Source of the DNA: Magallana angulata
Lineage: Eukaryota; Mollusca; Bivalvia; Ostreida; Ostreidae
NCBI RefSeq assembly: GCF_025612915.1
Contig: NC_069113.1
Span: forward strand, 13,959,501-14,023,500
Reading direction: 5' to 3'
Length of the DNA: 64,000 bases
A program made the position numbers and the translations under genes. Positions 33,000 to 43,410 of the stretch are shown here, one piece after another. The notes under the pieces were generated by a model. The model was not told where the DNA came from, did no database searches, and was given only the letters and a program-made list of their open reading frames with translations. The stretch's first letter is position 1, and every line of letters begins with the position of its first letter.

Positions 33000-35294
33000 A
33001 CAACTACTTCTTATTTAAAATGAAATAAAAGATTTGATTTGACATTTAAAAAACTCAAAAATTAAAGATTAAAAGTTAAATCTTTAGCAATTTAAGTTGC
33101 ATTTTGAAATCTGTCATTTTTTTATGTTTGTATGAACTAGAATTGTTATTAAGTATGATTTAATAAGTATTTAATTTCTATTCCAGTGAAATGTAAAATA
33201 AAAAAGATTAAGGAGGCAGCGTTGGCAACAAATAAACCATCAGATCTTCCCTGAATTTTAGATACGACGTCATGTCATTAACTAAAAAACTATCATTTAA
33301 TAAAGGAAAAATCCATATATTTTAACATTGAAGTTCGAACATATAGCTTTATTAAAGCTTTATTAAAGCTTTATTAAAATTAAAGTTTTTTCTGTTCTAG
33401 AAGATAAATATAGCTATAGCGTAAAATAACCACAACCATTCGACTCTCTTAATCATAGCATACGCTTTTTAAACATGTATATAATTATGGACCAATATAT
33501 ATCTTTCCATGTTAATTAAGTTCCTGAGAAAATGCTTCTAAAGGATTAAAGATATTCTAATAGCAGGCTAATATATTTGGATTTTGCACATCAACGCACT
33601 CATTTTTTAACTGAATATCACTTTAAAAAAAAATATGCAATTCATCAGATAATTGAGAACTTTAAAAATTCTGATTTCTTCGAAATTTTTTGTAAATATA
33701 TATCCTTCATTCATATGTAATGGTTTATTTTTACAAACATGGTTATGTTTCCCACAAGAGAATCGTTAACAACGTCATGGTATCATTAAAACAAGGTACC
33801 TCACTACTCAAGTTTTGATTTCAATGCGCAGATGATCATAATATTTTAAATAAACATGGTTTTATTTATTAATCATCACAGAAAGATTATTATTTCATAA
33901 TTACACAACATTCATAAAGAAAATTCATTTGAGTACAAGAAACAAACAAGTTTTGTGGGGAACTATTTTTTGAGTGGAGGGCTTTTAAGACGAAAAAGAC
34001 AGAAACGCGCAATTTTAAAAATTTTCAGTATACATTTCTTTTTATTATACTTTATTCATTATTCACATTTTTAACGCTTGATAGGTTCGTAACATATTCT
34101 ATAAGTTCTGTATGACAAGTACAAAATTAAATCTTGAGAGAGTGATAAAACTTTAGCATTAAATCATGCAAATATACAGAAAATGTCTGAATTTTCTAAA
34201 GCTAAATTTTGCGAGAATTTTACCTTTGAAGCCCTATTTCTAAAATTTGACATCACCGACCCCGTGTTTCATTTTGTCAAAATGATAGGGAATACATATC
34301 TAGGCAAACTGGATTAATCTTATAAAATTCTCGATATTCAAAAAGCGTTCATTTCTTATCAAATTGTAACTATTATAGGAATTGTCTATTTTAAGTGCAA
34401 AAAGGTCACAAAACAATTATGCAGCTTCGTACAATTTTTCGTAATCCCTCTATTCAGTGTGACCATTGTGCATAATTGAAAACAATATTTGAAGAAATAA
34501 GTTTGCTTATTCAAAAATACTGACAACAAATCCTATCTAACCAGGTTGAAACTGCATTTTAGGGGCAAAAAGGTCAAATTAAATGGGCTATAACATAGAG
34601 GAATGAATACTGACCACCCATTATCTTCGTATGTTTTGTCTACAGATTTCAATGATATACATCTCAAGAAATTCTTGATATAACAACATTGATGAGTTGT
34701 ATACCTTAATGACCATTACATGCAGCAAAAATAATGTATCATAATCTTCGGGGCCAATAAAAATGGAACATGTCTAGATATTCTCTTTCCAACAGTAATT
34801 AACGCAGGCCTTCAATGTTAAACACTCGACGAAATTAACATTTGTTCGACTTTACTTTCCTAAATTATCCTTGTTTCTTTTTCATTTAAAGTCAACAACA
34901 TGATAAAAAAACAAAGATAATTATATCAAATCAAAAGTCAACTATCTTGTAAAAATAATTAGCTATTTACTTCATATGTCACTGCTTTAAAAAAATAATA
35001 CTCCATATAAATTATATCATTTAAATTTAATGTGGGTGTTGGTGTTGTATTTTACTTCGGAAACAAAAATATTTTACAAATGACTTTTCAAATTTCTGTT
35101 GAAAAGAATGTTCTGAAATGTTTGATGTATTTAACGCTGTGGAAATAAGAAAAATTTGCATTATATTTGCATGCTACATAACAATAATTGAATAGAATCG
35201 CTTGGTCATCGCATGTTGAGTTTGTAGGTGTGGAAAGAGTGCGACACAATTATTTTCATATAGATGTTGTATTTAATTTCTTTTTCGATTTTTC
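33000..35294. other. Intergenic part of the duplicated receptor unit
   Basis: No gene recognised. About 33230-33260 (AACCATCAGATCTTCCCTGA) resembles flank sequence at about 1220-1250 and 30815-30840. About 33730-33840 resembles 5080-5175, and about 34970-35075 resembles 5500-5615. A three-copy 13-bp tandem (AGCTTTATTAA) lies at 33344-33378. Confidence 0.5.
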
Positions 35295-35440
35295 ATGAAA
35301 GTAACTTCTGGCTTGACCTAATGTGACGTTATTGGTCCAGAGGTGAATTAAGAATAAATTCACATTTTAATGCGATTTTATGCACTGATTTGGGGGTGGT
35401 ATTGCTCTAGATGAGTCTCTGAGTCAAAATTGCATGCTAT
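35295..35440. repeat. Receptor-unit distal 3' block
   Basis: A diverged relative of 13925-14130 and 30115-30275 (TGACGTTATTGGTCCAGAGG, then ATTTTATGCACTGA). It lies about 4.2 kb from the stop codon of copy 4, further out than the copy 3 block, so other sequence has been inserted between. Confidence 0.45.
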
Positions 35441-35688
35441 TGAGCATATGTTTTTGTCTACATTGTAGGTATACCTCCCCCCACGGATTACTAGTATATA
35501 GGATTTTCATGATTTTGGGAATTCTTGTTAAGATTTTTATGATAACTTTAGCCCCCCTTTCAATCTGCTTCCGACGCCACTGTTATTAGCTAGAGTACAT
35601 GCAACAAATTGTTAAAGTATAGGCCTCAGTTGAATTAAGAAAATATATCCAAATGCATCCTTATCGCTACCACAAAGTTGTGACAAGA

Positions 35689-35714
35689 CCCCCCCCCCCC
35701 CCCCCCCCCCCCCC
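35689..35714. repeat. Run of 26 C
   Basis: An uninterrupted C run followed by CGCGCCACATCCCCCGCG. The minus strand could form a G-quadruplex. Length is uncertain in any assembly because such runs sequence badly. Confidence 0.85.
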
Positions 35715-36910
35715 GCGCCACATCCCCCGCGAAAATTTACGTCGGGGTCGGCCAGCTGAGTTGCAAAGTTATCGATAAGAAAAACAAACTATTTAAAGAC
35801 ATTGGTTTTGAGATTGTGATTAATATGAGACATAAGAAGCGACACCCCCTTAAAAAAATGAATAAAACTTCCAAAGATTAGGTTAACTGTCGTGAAATTA
35901 AAATGTGTATTTACATATTTGCAATTTGCATACCTCTGATATATGTATAATTGATCTGCAAAAGAACAACTTCCTATCTTGAAAACTGTTCGAGGAGTTA
36001 TCGGTACAATAAGGGTACCTTTTTGACAGCCACTCGCCCGCACGCCATTTTTACTATTTCAATAATCGGAAACCCGGTTAAAATTCTCTCTCAAAATTCG
36101 TAGAATTCATAAGCAATTGAGTTACATGGGACCTCACGGCGGTCTTCGAACCCAATGCCGCTTAAAATATATTTACCCCCTTAGGAAACTTCTTGATCCG
36201 TCTCATTTTTATAAAAAGAGTACGCATTAACTTATATTCCAGTTTAAATTACATGTCAATTTTTTTTTTTATAGAAATAAGATATTAGGCATTTCCTTTT
36301 ATCATGTTTATAATACCACGAGATTTATATTACGGAAATTAGCGCATTCATCACATCGGCAACGATTTTTTTTTCTACATGAACCTCTTCCTGTTTGGAC
36401 GGTCCAGTTTCAGTCATACCTCTTTTTTTTATATAAATAATACTGGTGTTTTCGATAGAAAAGGTGTCGTTCATTAAAAGCTTATTGCAACAGTTTAGCT
36501 GAATATTATGTTTATTTTTCGTTCATTCCGGCGGTTACGGCATGCCTTTTCCCGCAGCAAGGCAGTTGCCATATAAGGTCATGTCAAAATTCGACAAACT
36601 TGAAGACTTTACATTTGTCAATTTGTATCATGTCAGATGTGCTATTGCCAAGCTTGGAGTTACAAATGCAGAAACTACGGATTGAAAGTGTGCAAAGTTG
36701 AAGGTTTAATTAACTAATGTAAACAATTAAGTTGCAAAATGTGCATCATGCGAAGAAACTGAGTCAAATCTTACACGCATGTATGCCCGAGTTTTTTAGG
36801 TTACACGATCAGAATTACACCTACTCATACTCAGGCTCACACATCAACACGATTGCATATTCGGTTTTACAAGTTTACATGTCTGAATTTTTTCACGATT
36901 ACCCTCCATA

Positions 36911-36971
36911 GTTATGAAGGTAGCGACATTGCAGAAAAAAACCATAACCCGCGTCAGCGTGTTATGTACAT

Positions 36972-37002
<31 letters not shown>

Positions 37003-37186
37003 GGGGGGTCCGAAGGATAATTGTGTTTGCCAGGGGGGGTCCGAGGCATATTTTCGCGATAATTTTACTATGTAAATTTAATAAATTTTCATTTTCCAGG
37101 GGGGGTCGGGACCCCCCCGACCCCCCCCCCCCTCTAGATCCGCGCATGATGTAAATTTTCTGCAATGATCGCAACCTTCATAACCC
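36911..37186. mobile_element. Nested MITEs
   Basis: The outer pair of arms is TTATGAAGGTAGCGACATTG at 36911 and its imperfect complement ending near 37183. Inside lies a second inverted-repeat element, about 36969-37148, with ends CATGCGCGGATCCAGA and CTAGATCCGCGCATG and several G-runs and C-runs (GGGGGGGTCCGA). The inner element appears to have inserted into the loop of the outer hairpin. Confidence 0.65.
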
Positions 37187-37401
37187 GCTTGAATCATCAA
37201 AAAAGCATTTTATTGTTTATATTTATATCTTTCTTTCAATTAATTAATAAATTGACTATGAATAGTAGCTAAAATTCACTAAATTACTGTTAATGTACAT
37301 AAGAACGTTACCTAAAAGAAACAGCCCAACCGTCTCCTGTGAGGCTTTGAGTCTGACGTCATCATAATTGCAATCACGTGCAAACCGTGATTTTTCTTAG
37401 G

Positions 37402-37520
37402 TCGCTGTAGGTTTTGACCAATCGATAAAGAAGGCGTGTCAATTTTTAGTCATGTCAGTTTCTTGTCAGTTTCAGACGCTGTAGATTTCGACCAATTGAT
37501 AAACAGGGCGTGTAGATTTC
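37402..37520. repeat. Two-copy degenerate tandem repeat
   Basis: GTCGCTGTAGGTTTTGACCA at about 37402 recurs as GACGCTGTAGATTTCGACCA at about 37478. Both continue with AAT(C/T)GATAAA and GGCGTGT, a period of about 77 bp. Function unknown. Confidence 0.6.
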
Positions 37521-37660
37521 AGTCTGGTTGTTTCTATAGAGATAAATGTATGAATTAACTATAAGTTTCCGTAAGAAATTGAGGGAATAATACTTGGTAT
37601 AAAGATGTAAATATACATGAATGCACCTTGGTGTAAAACGCAAAAATACACTAAAAGGTG

Positions 37661-37692
37661 GTTGCTGGGAAGTAACCGATGCCATGGTAACC
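37661..37692. promoter_or_regulatory. Two adjacent X-box-like motifs
   Basis: GTTGCTGGGAAGTAAC and GATGCCATGGTAAC both resemble the RFX-factor X-box (GT.RCC..RGYAAC), with one mismatch each. The nearest receptor gene is almost 2 kb away, so the role is doubtful. Confidence 0.3.
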
Positions 37693-38198
37693 GAGGCTAA
37701 AGATGGAAAAATAGCAAAACTTCCCTACTTTGAAGCCATATTAGAAGGTTTTGCCCAATAATGTAAATTATCAAAGACATAAAACAGCCTTTGTTCTATT
37801 TTCAATTCTTAAATCATACAAGAAATTTGATGGAGAAACCATTAAATTTAAAATGTTACCATGGACACCGTTACAAATTTTTGAAATCATATATTCAATG
37901 AATGGTTCTTATCACTAATATTTTATTATTTCCAATTTCATCATTTTATCGCCAATCGGCCGTATTGCCCTCACCTTTGCAAAGACTGTGATCTAAAACT
38001 GGTTGATCTGTATATCGTTACTCTAATAGTGTTAATTGTAGTGCTAGATTTTATTTTCTTTGTTTTTACCCATGTAATTTATTTCCTTTGTCCCGAAGAA
38101 GGGACTGATTGTCCCGAAAATTTGACAATACCAATTGTGCGTGTCGTTAGCCATCTTTAGTGCTTTATATATTCAGTTAACGGGCTTAGTATCTATAT

Positions 38199-38420
38199 AC
38201 TGTGGAATCAATAGAATTCAAGGTGGCTCAATTTTCGTGGTATTCGTGGGTACCTCTCACCCTCGAATTTACATCCTCCACGAAAACTAATTATAAAAGA
38301 TTTAGTTTTCCTTGTGAAACTGAAAACTGACGCATCCACGAACTTACGTCCCCACGAATAAGCAAAAATCCCACAATCCACGAAAATTGGCCCCCACGAA
38401 ATTAAATGATTCCACAGTAT
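38199..38420. mobile_element. MITE with TA target, Tc1/mariner-like
   Basis: The ends are CTGTGGAATCAAT and ATGATTCCACAG, flanked by TA on both sides. The body is about 218 bp and contains several CACGAAAATT or complementary words arranged as sub-palindromes. No coding. Confidence 0.75.
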
Positions 38421-39359
38421 TGGATCCGACACTTTAAAGCTTTAAAGATGCCTAGTGTTGTTGATGTTTTATATATATATATTGCTGTAATCATTGATAT
38501 TACGGCACTCTTATAGGTGACGAGTCCTGTTTAACAAAGTTATTATGTCATTTGTGACCCATCCCGGAGAGAGTGTGCAATCATGAAGGAACTTACCTTT
38601 GGTTACATAGAGGGCTTCATGCATGAACATCATAATCATATCCGTATCTCGATCGGATAGGTTTCATAGATTACTGCTTATTATGGAGTGATGAAGTGCC
38701 TATTTCTATATATGAACGCATGTTTTAAAAAAAATTGACAATGTTAACATCGATATGCCTAAGTTCTACAAGATCGCCCCTTTTATATAATTGTTATGTT
38801 TTTGGAATTTACTATTCACCAAATAATATTAACCTTAGCCTATTAGAACATCTATAAGAATTTTACTAAAGAATCTTATTGTTTCGGTGGTATGAAACAA
38901 CTTTAAAAAGAAAGAGCATCATTTTAGAAAATATTTTCAATTTTAAAAAAGTTTTGAATTGTTCAATGTTTGGCCATAAAATACAAGAAAGCTGAAAAAA
39001 AAAGCACAGTGGGTTTCCAACCCCTGACGCGCTCTTTATTAACTTTAATTATCAACATTTAAATTACACAGTCATCAGATTGTATATCACAATTCCTATC
39101 TACATGTCAATTCATAATGATTAAATCATTAAAATATGAACAATATAATTCCTTCAGGTTTCTTTTAAATGTAGATTTTACGTCAAAAACGTTTATAAAA
39201 AACATTTCTGTTGTTTTTTACTGCACATAATAATGATAGTTGTAAAAGATAAAATGCCTATTTTATTGCTGTAAGACATCAATATTGTAAAAGCTAATAT
39301 GTACAAGATATACAATGTATACTTAAACATCATGGTTTATTTAAAGAGAAAGACTTGGT
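38421..39359. other. No gene recognised
   Basis: AT-rich spacer between the MITE and the 3' flank block of receptor copy 4. Confidence 0.4.
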
Positions 39360-39475
39360 ACGTCACAACATGTAGGTTTCCCAGATTGCCATATCATTGT
39401 AAGTGTATTGTGACCCTGTGGTCGGTGAGGGGACAGAACGTGGGCATTGCGTGCTGTCCAATTCTATTTTTTTAA
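39360..39475. repeat. Receptor-unit 3' flank block (copy 4)
   Basis: It contains TTGTGACCCTGTGGTCGGTG and then AGGGGACAGAACGTG, the closest relative of 16655-16765. It ends about 120 bp before the coding end. Confidence 0.75.
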
Positions 39476-39594
39476 TGTGTGTTAATTTGACAAAAATCTA
39501 GTTAAAGAAATATCTATTCAATCTATGTTAAAGTTGATGATGCAAGAATTAAATTTAGATACATATCATTGTCATTCATTGATCAAGGCAGACC

Positions 39595-41647
39595 TTAGAT
39601 CTGTGTGTCTATGACGGACACATTGGTGGTACTGTTACTGATTCCAGAATCCGCGGACATTTGACTGGAACTTTTGAGGGGCTTAGAGCTATAATTGCGA
39701 TCTCTCCTTCTTTTGATGATGATATACACAATCCCATTCAATACACCACCAAGGTTGGTGAACATGACCACAACGGTAAAGAACTGCTGAGGGACCACTG
39801 CAAAGTTTTGCCAAACACTGATGATGCCCAGGGCCCACCACTGAACGAAAAAAGCTGTCACAAACAGACTCATCAGTTTTGCCGCTTTGTGGGACGCGCG
39901 GATAGTTTGAGCCTCGTTTCCAAGCATGGTTTTGATTCGCTTCGACTCTGTGCGGATTTTCCACCATGTCATCACGTATAGTACCACGTTTATAACCAGA
40001 ACCACTGTCATTGGAACAGTCGTGAAGAAAATGTTGGCAAAGGCTCCTTTGACTCCGTCGAAATAGCAACTGTTAAATAAATTATATATGAGACTTAGTA
40101 TTGTGTCATGTTGTAAATTTTGAATTTACCGGGTGGCAGTAAATACAAAATTTACAACATGACAACTGAATAAAGTGGATATCACCGGAAATTTTTTGGT
40201 AATACACAATGAGTTTTACGGTATACAAATGAATCAAGAGCACCTGTTGTTACGTTATTATATTTGTTTTAAGATATATTTAGCCTTTAAAGGTATCGCA
40301 ACCAACGCTAAGATTATTTTGTAATCTTTTTCATTCAACTGTAGAGTGCTGATATTTCAGCCAAAAAACAGTGTATTGCATTTGATAATTTACTAATAAT
40401 TTAATGCCACTCCTATTTTTTTGATGCACTGCCTTGTTTCAAACACAATAATCGTTCATTTATAATTAAAGTTGAATTCTGGATATGTGTTTGGTTTGTG
40501 AACACAAATTGTTAATCCAATGTCTATATACACATGCTAGTAAGCAATTGTTATAGATTTATATATTTTTTTGGTTTCGTTTTTTTAAACGCATGCAATA
40601 GCCTTTTTTTTGTTTTCTCCTGTGACTGGACATTTTTCATCAAATTCCTGAATTGAAAAGGTTTTGTACAAGTTATTATAGTTTGATGAACTTTATTTGA
40701 AACTACAAATTGTGGGGTTTTGCACTGGTCATAATTTGTAACGCCTACAAAGGGTAAGTCTTCAACGAACCTAACACTGTTTTTCATTTACACGAAAACA
40801 TTAAATGAAACTCGTACTGTTTTAGGCATGCATTTGAGCAGTGCAAGAATTCCATCGGTTTGTGAATACAGTGGTGATTTCGCCTATCTATTAGAATTAA
40901 AAGACATGTTGTTTTTACTTGGTTTTCTATACCGTGTTTATTTTTTTTTTACAGAAGTGATAGCGATGTGGACATTGCGTACGCTGTGGAATGAAAATCC
41001 GTTTATGTTTATCCTTGTGTATCAGACATGCAATAGCTTACAACATTTGGCTAACCAATGCCTTACTAAGATCCAGATGGTCCGTAATATCCGAAATTCA
41101 CGGCACATACTGACAACACGAAAGGTACGCCAAAGGTATACAAAAGAAGCTTCCAGTCATATTTGCCAAGTTTAAACTGCTTTTGTAGGTAGATAAGTCC
41201 AAATGCGTTTATGGCCGCTACATTCGTCATCAGGAGTTGAGCAGAGACAAATTCCCCGATAAAGAAGGAGTAGAATTCGCACAACTCTTCCGGATACACG
41301 TGATCTTTGGTGATGACCATCTGAAGATGGTCCATGCTATGTGTCACATTAAACAGTGCGTCACACATCGACAAATAAACTACAAAACGTTCGCTTCTCA
41401 TCCAGCTGAAAAAAGGTCGTGTTTGGCTCCGAAAGGACGCTATGATAACAGCAGAGGCGCAGAACAGGCTCAAAAAGATACAGCAAAGGGCAGGGACGTG
41501 GATATAAAGGAACCAGCCCGTGTCCAGGCCGTACACAGGCAGGTCGTACCCGTCCTGTAAAACGGACTGGGTCCTTTCTGTGGCGTTGCCCATCAACTTT
41601 TGTGTAGAGTTGTCCATCGACATGCGTGTCGAATTCACCGCCTCCAT
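39595..41647 (-). CDS. Seven-transmembrane receptor, array copy 4
   Basis: Exons 41067-41647 and 39595-40069 are joined by a 997-bp GTAAG...ACAG intron in phase 2, giving 351 residues from ATG at 41647. Sequons are NST, NST and NAT at 5, 13 and 21. Architecture matches copy 1: TM1 after GLDTGWFLYI, MRSERFVVYLSMCDALFN in TM2, the TM3-top cysteine, an exon ending GYYGPSGS, the loop-2 cysteine, TM6 with FFVQWWALGIISVW, TM7 with TNLGGVLNGIVYIIIKRR, and tail end DTQI. The second exon is closest to copies 3 and the pseudogene (SADSGISNSTTNVSVID), while the first exon is closest to copy 1. That mosaic pattern suggests gene conversion between copies. A hairpin lies in the intron. Confidence 0.87.
40105..40163. 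repeat. Hairpin inverted repeat in a receptor intron
   Basis: GTCATGTTGTAAATTTTG and its complement flank a loop around CCGGGTGGCAG. It lies within the intron of receptor copy 4, about 35 bp from the acceptor side. Confidence 0.75.
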
Positions 41648-41749
41648 TCCGCGTCAGGGCAAGCACGATGTCTATTTCTCCGTCCTTTCAATTAGTCTGA
41701 AAATGAATGATTATCAAAGAAGAATAAATACTTTCACTTCACTATCTTT

Positions 41750-41835
41750 CGCCATTAGCTAATTGCTGCCGGATTATTAGCATCTAATTGTGTCTTTGAT
41801 AAGAATCCTGAGAGGGTTCTTATAAACCAAGGCTA
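41750..41835. promoter_or_regulatory. Conserved upstream block of receptor copy 4
   Basis: Counterpart of 3760-3870 and 20930-21040, about 100-190 bp upstream of the start codon. Shares GCTAATTGCTGC and GATAAGAATCCTG. No clear counterpart was found upstream of copy 3. Confidence 0.5.
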
Positions 41836-42647
41836 TTTAGATCTCAACCCCTGGGACTTTGGACTATGAACCATGCACAATTTGGAAATTATTACTCACT
41901 CTAACATCGCCACAAGGTTCATCCTTGCATTGGTATCGTGTATCGATGTAATAATCACAGACATTTGTCTGAATGTAGCTTCGTTTAACTTTTACAAAAC
42001 CTTTAATGAAAAAATTCAAACTTCACTCTTTGAATAAAAGTTTTGATTCTTGAACCTAAAATAAAGTTATAATTTAGTTTTAAGCATTACAACACAGCAG
42101 GGAAGAGAAGTTATTTGCTATCGCTTTTTATTTAATTTGATTTCAGAGAAGTGAAAGGCTCTTATATTATCTATGCTTATTGGTGGTCTCCTGACCGAGA
42201 TATATTCGTCCCACGGTGGAAATTGTCTAAGGACCATCTAATCGGGTAATTTTATTCCCCTTCTCTACATTACACATGGTAGCATAGTGTGGTGTCGTTT
42301 GTTGGCTAGTACTGTATATTGAGGTTTTTTTTTAATTTCGTTACGGTTCTCAACACTTTTCGGTGGCAAAAGCTTGTCAAACTTGAAACAAAAAAAAACC
42401 TGGTATATATTTAAAGGTATGCCGCTATTGTAGCATCTGCACAGTTTAAAATAGATTTTACATTTGCAAATATGCTTCCTTATATGAAACAATAGAAGAG
42501 TGAAAATGTTCTATTCTGTGTGAACGTTTCCATGACGTCACAATGATAACCGCATGCGCTTATCGCTCGAGGGTTACAATATTGTAAACGTAAAAACGCC
42601 GTTACATTAATAATGATTATGCGATTTGTCTTTTTCAAACGTAAATA
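41836..42647. other. No gene recognised
   Basis: AT-rich spacer upstream of receptor copy 4 with only short frames. Confidence 0.4.
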
Positions 42648-42808
42648 TAAGTTATAAACAGCAATGTTAAAAAGTTCAGCGGGATATGAACTTGGTTAGT
42701 ACGTGATAAAATCTTCTGAGAAGCCCTTCAGGCTTCACAGGATTTGATCACGTGACCAACCAATTAGTTCAGATCCCCGTGAACTTTTTAAATTGCTGTT
42801 TATTTATT
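42648..42808. repeat. Imperfect long hairpin
   Basis: Arms of about 70 bp (AAACAGCAATGTTAAAAAGT ... complement ACTTTTTAAATTGCTGTTT) at about 80% identity flank a centre near GAAGCCCTTCAGGCTTC. It is the first of three neighbouring hairpins of unrelated sequence. Confidence 0.75.
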
Positions 42809-42818
42809 ACTTAAAAAA

Positions 42819-42962
42819 TGAACTCAATGTCTTCCCAAGTTATACGAGTATAACCTGGGTTGGGGCAATTTACGCTTTATAATCCGCGAAGCGGATTATA
42901 AAAAAGCGTAAATTGCTCCAACCCAGGTTATACTCGTATAACTTGGGAAGACATTGAGTTCA
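42819..42962. repeat. Near-perfect long hairpin
   Basis: Arms of about 69 bp start ATGAACTCAATGTCTTCCCA, with the complement ending GGGAAGACATTGAGTTCAT, and meet at ATAATCCGCGAAGCGGATTAT. Only a few mismatches. A transcript would make a pre-miRNA-sized or longer stem. Confidence 0.85.
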
Positions 42963-43245
42963 TTCCTTATAATTTAATTTTCTGTAATTTGCTGTACTAA
43001 TTGAGTCTTTTTACTTTTAAAAATGATATTAATCTCTTCAAAATTCAAACGTAATGTCAAGCGGATTAGTACGTTTTTGACGTTAGTGCATTGTGACGCG
43101 TCTTGTGACGTGCAAACCATAATTTTCAATATATTCATAACATATAGCCTACTAGTTAGTTAAATATTCCTGACTTATTCGAACGTGGGATCTATGGGTA
43201 AGATTTCTGATGCCATATCCACTGCGGTAAGAAGTTAGACTTCTT

Positions 43246-43410
43246 GTGTGATACATATAGGATCTCTCATGATTTGCGATGGTATATGATTTTTATACAA
43301 CGAGTTGTGTTTTTTCTATCCCCGAGCCTTGGCGAGGGGATAGAAAACACACAACGATTTGGATAAAAAACATATACCATTGCAAATCATGGGAGATTCT
43401 TTTTATCACA
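43246..43410. repeat. Imperfect long hairpin
   Basis: Arms of about 75-80 bp include CATGATTTGCGATGGTATATG on the left and its near complement on the right, with the centre at CTATCCCCGAGCCTTGGCGA. Unrelated in sequence to the two hairpins before it. Confidence 0.8.

Noticed and set aside
36962-37174. Glycine-rich frame reading MRGSRGGGGSGGSRPP
   Set aside because: It is a translation of the G-run-bearing inner MITE at about 36969-37148.
38085-38130. Possible retroelement 3' tail around the GTCCCGAAGAAGGGACTG phrase
   Set aside because: The phrase looks familiar from invertebrate repeats but no reverse transcriptase or boundary is visible nearby.
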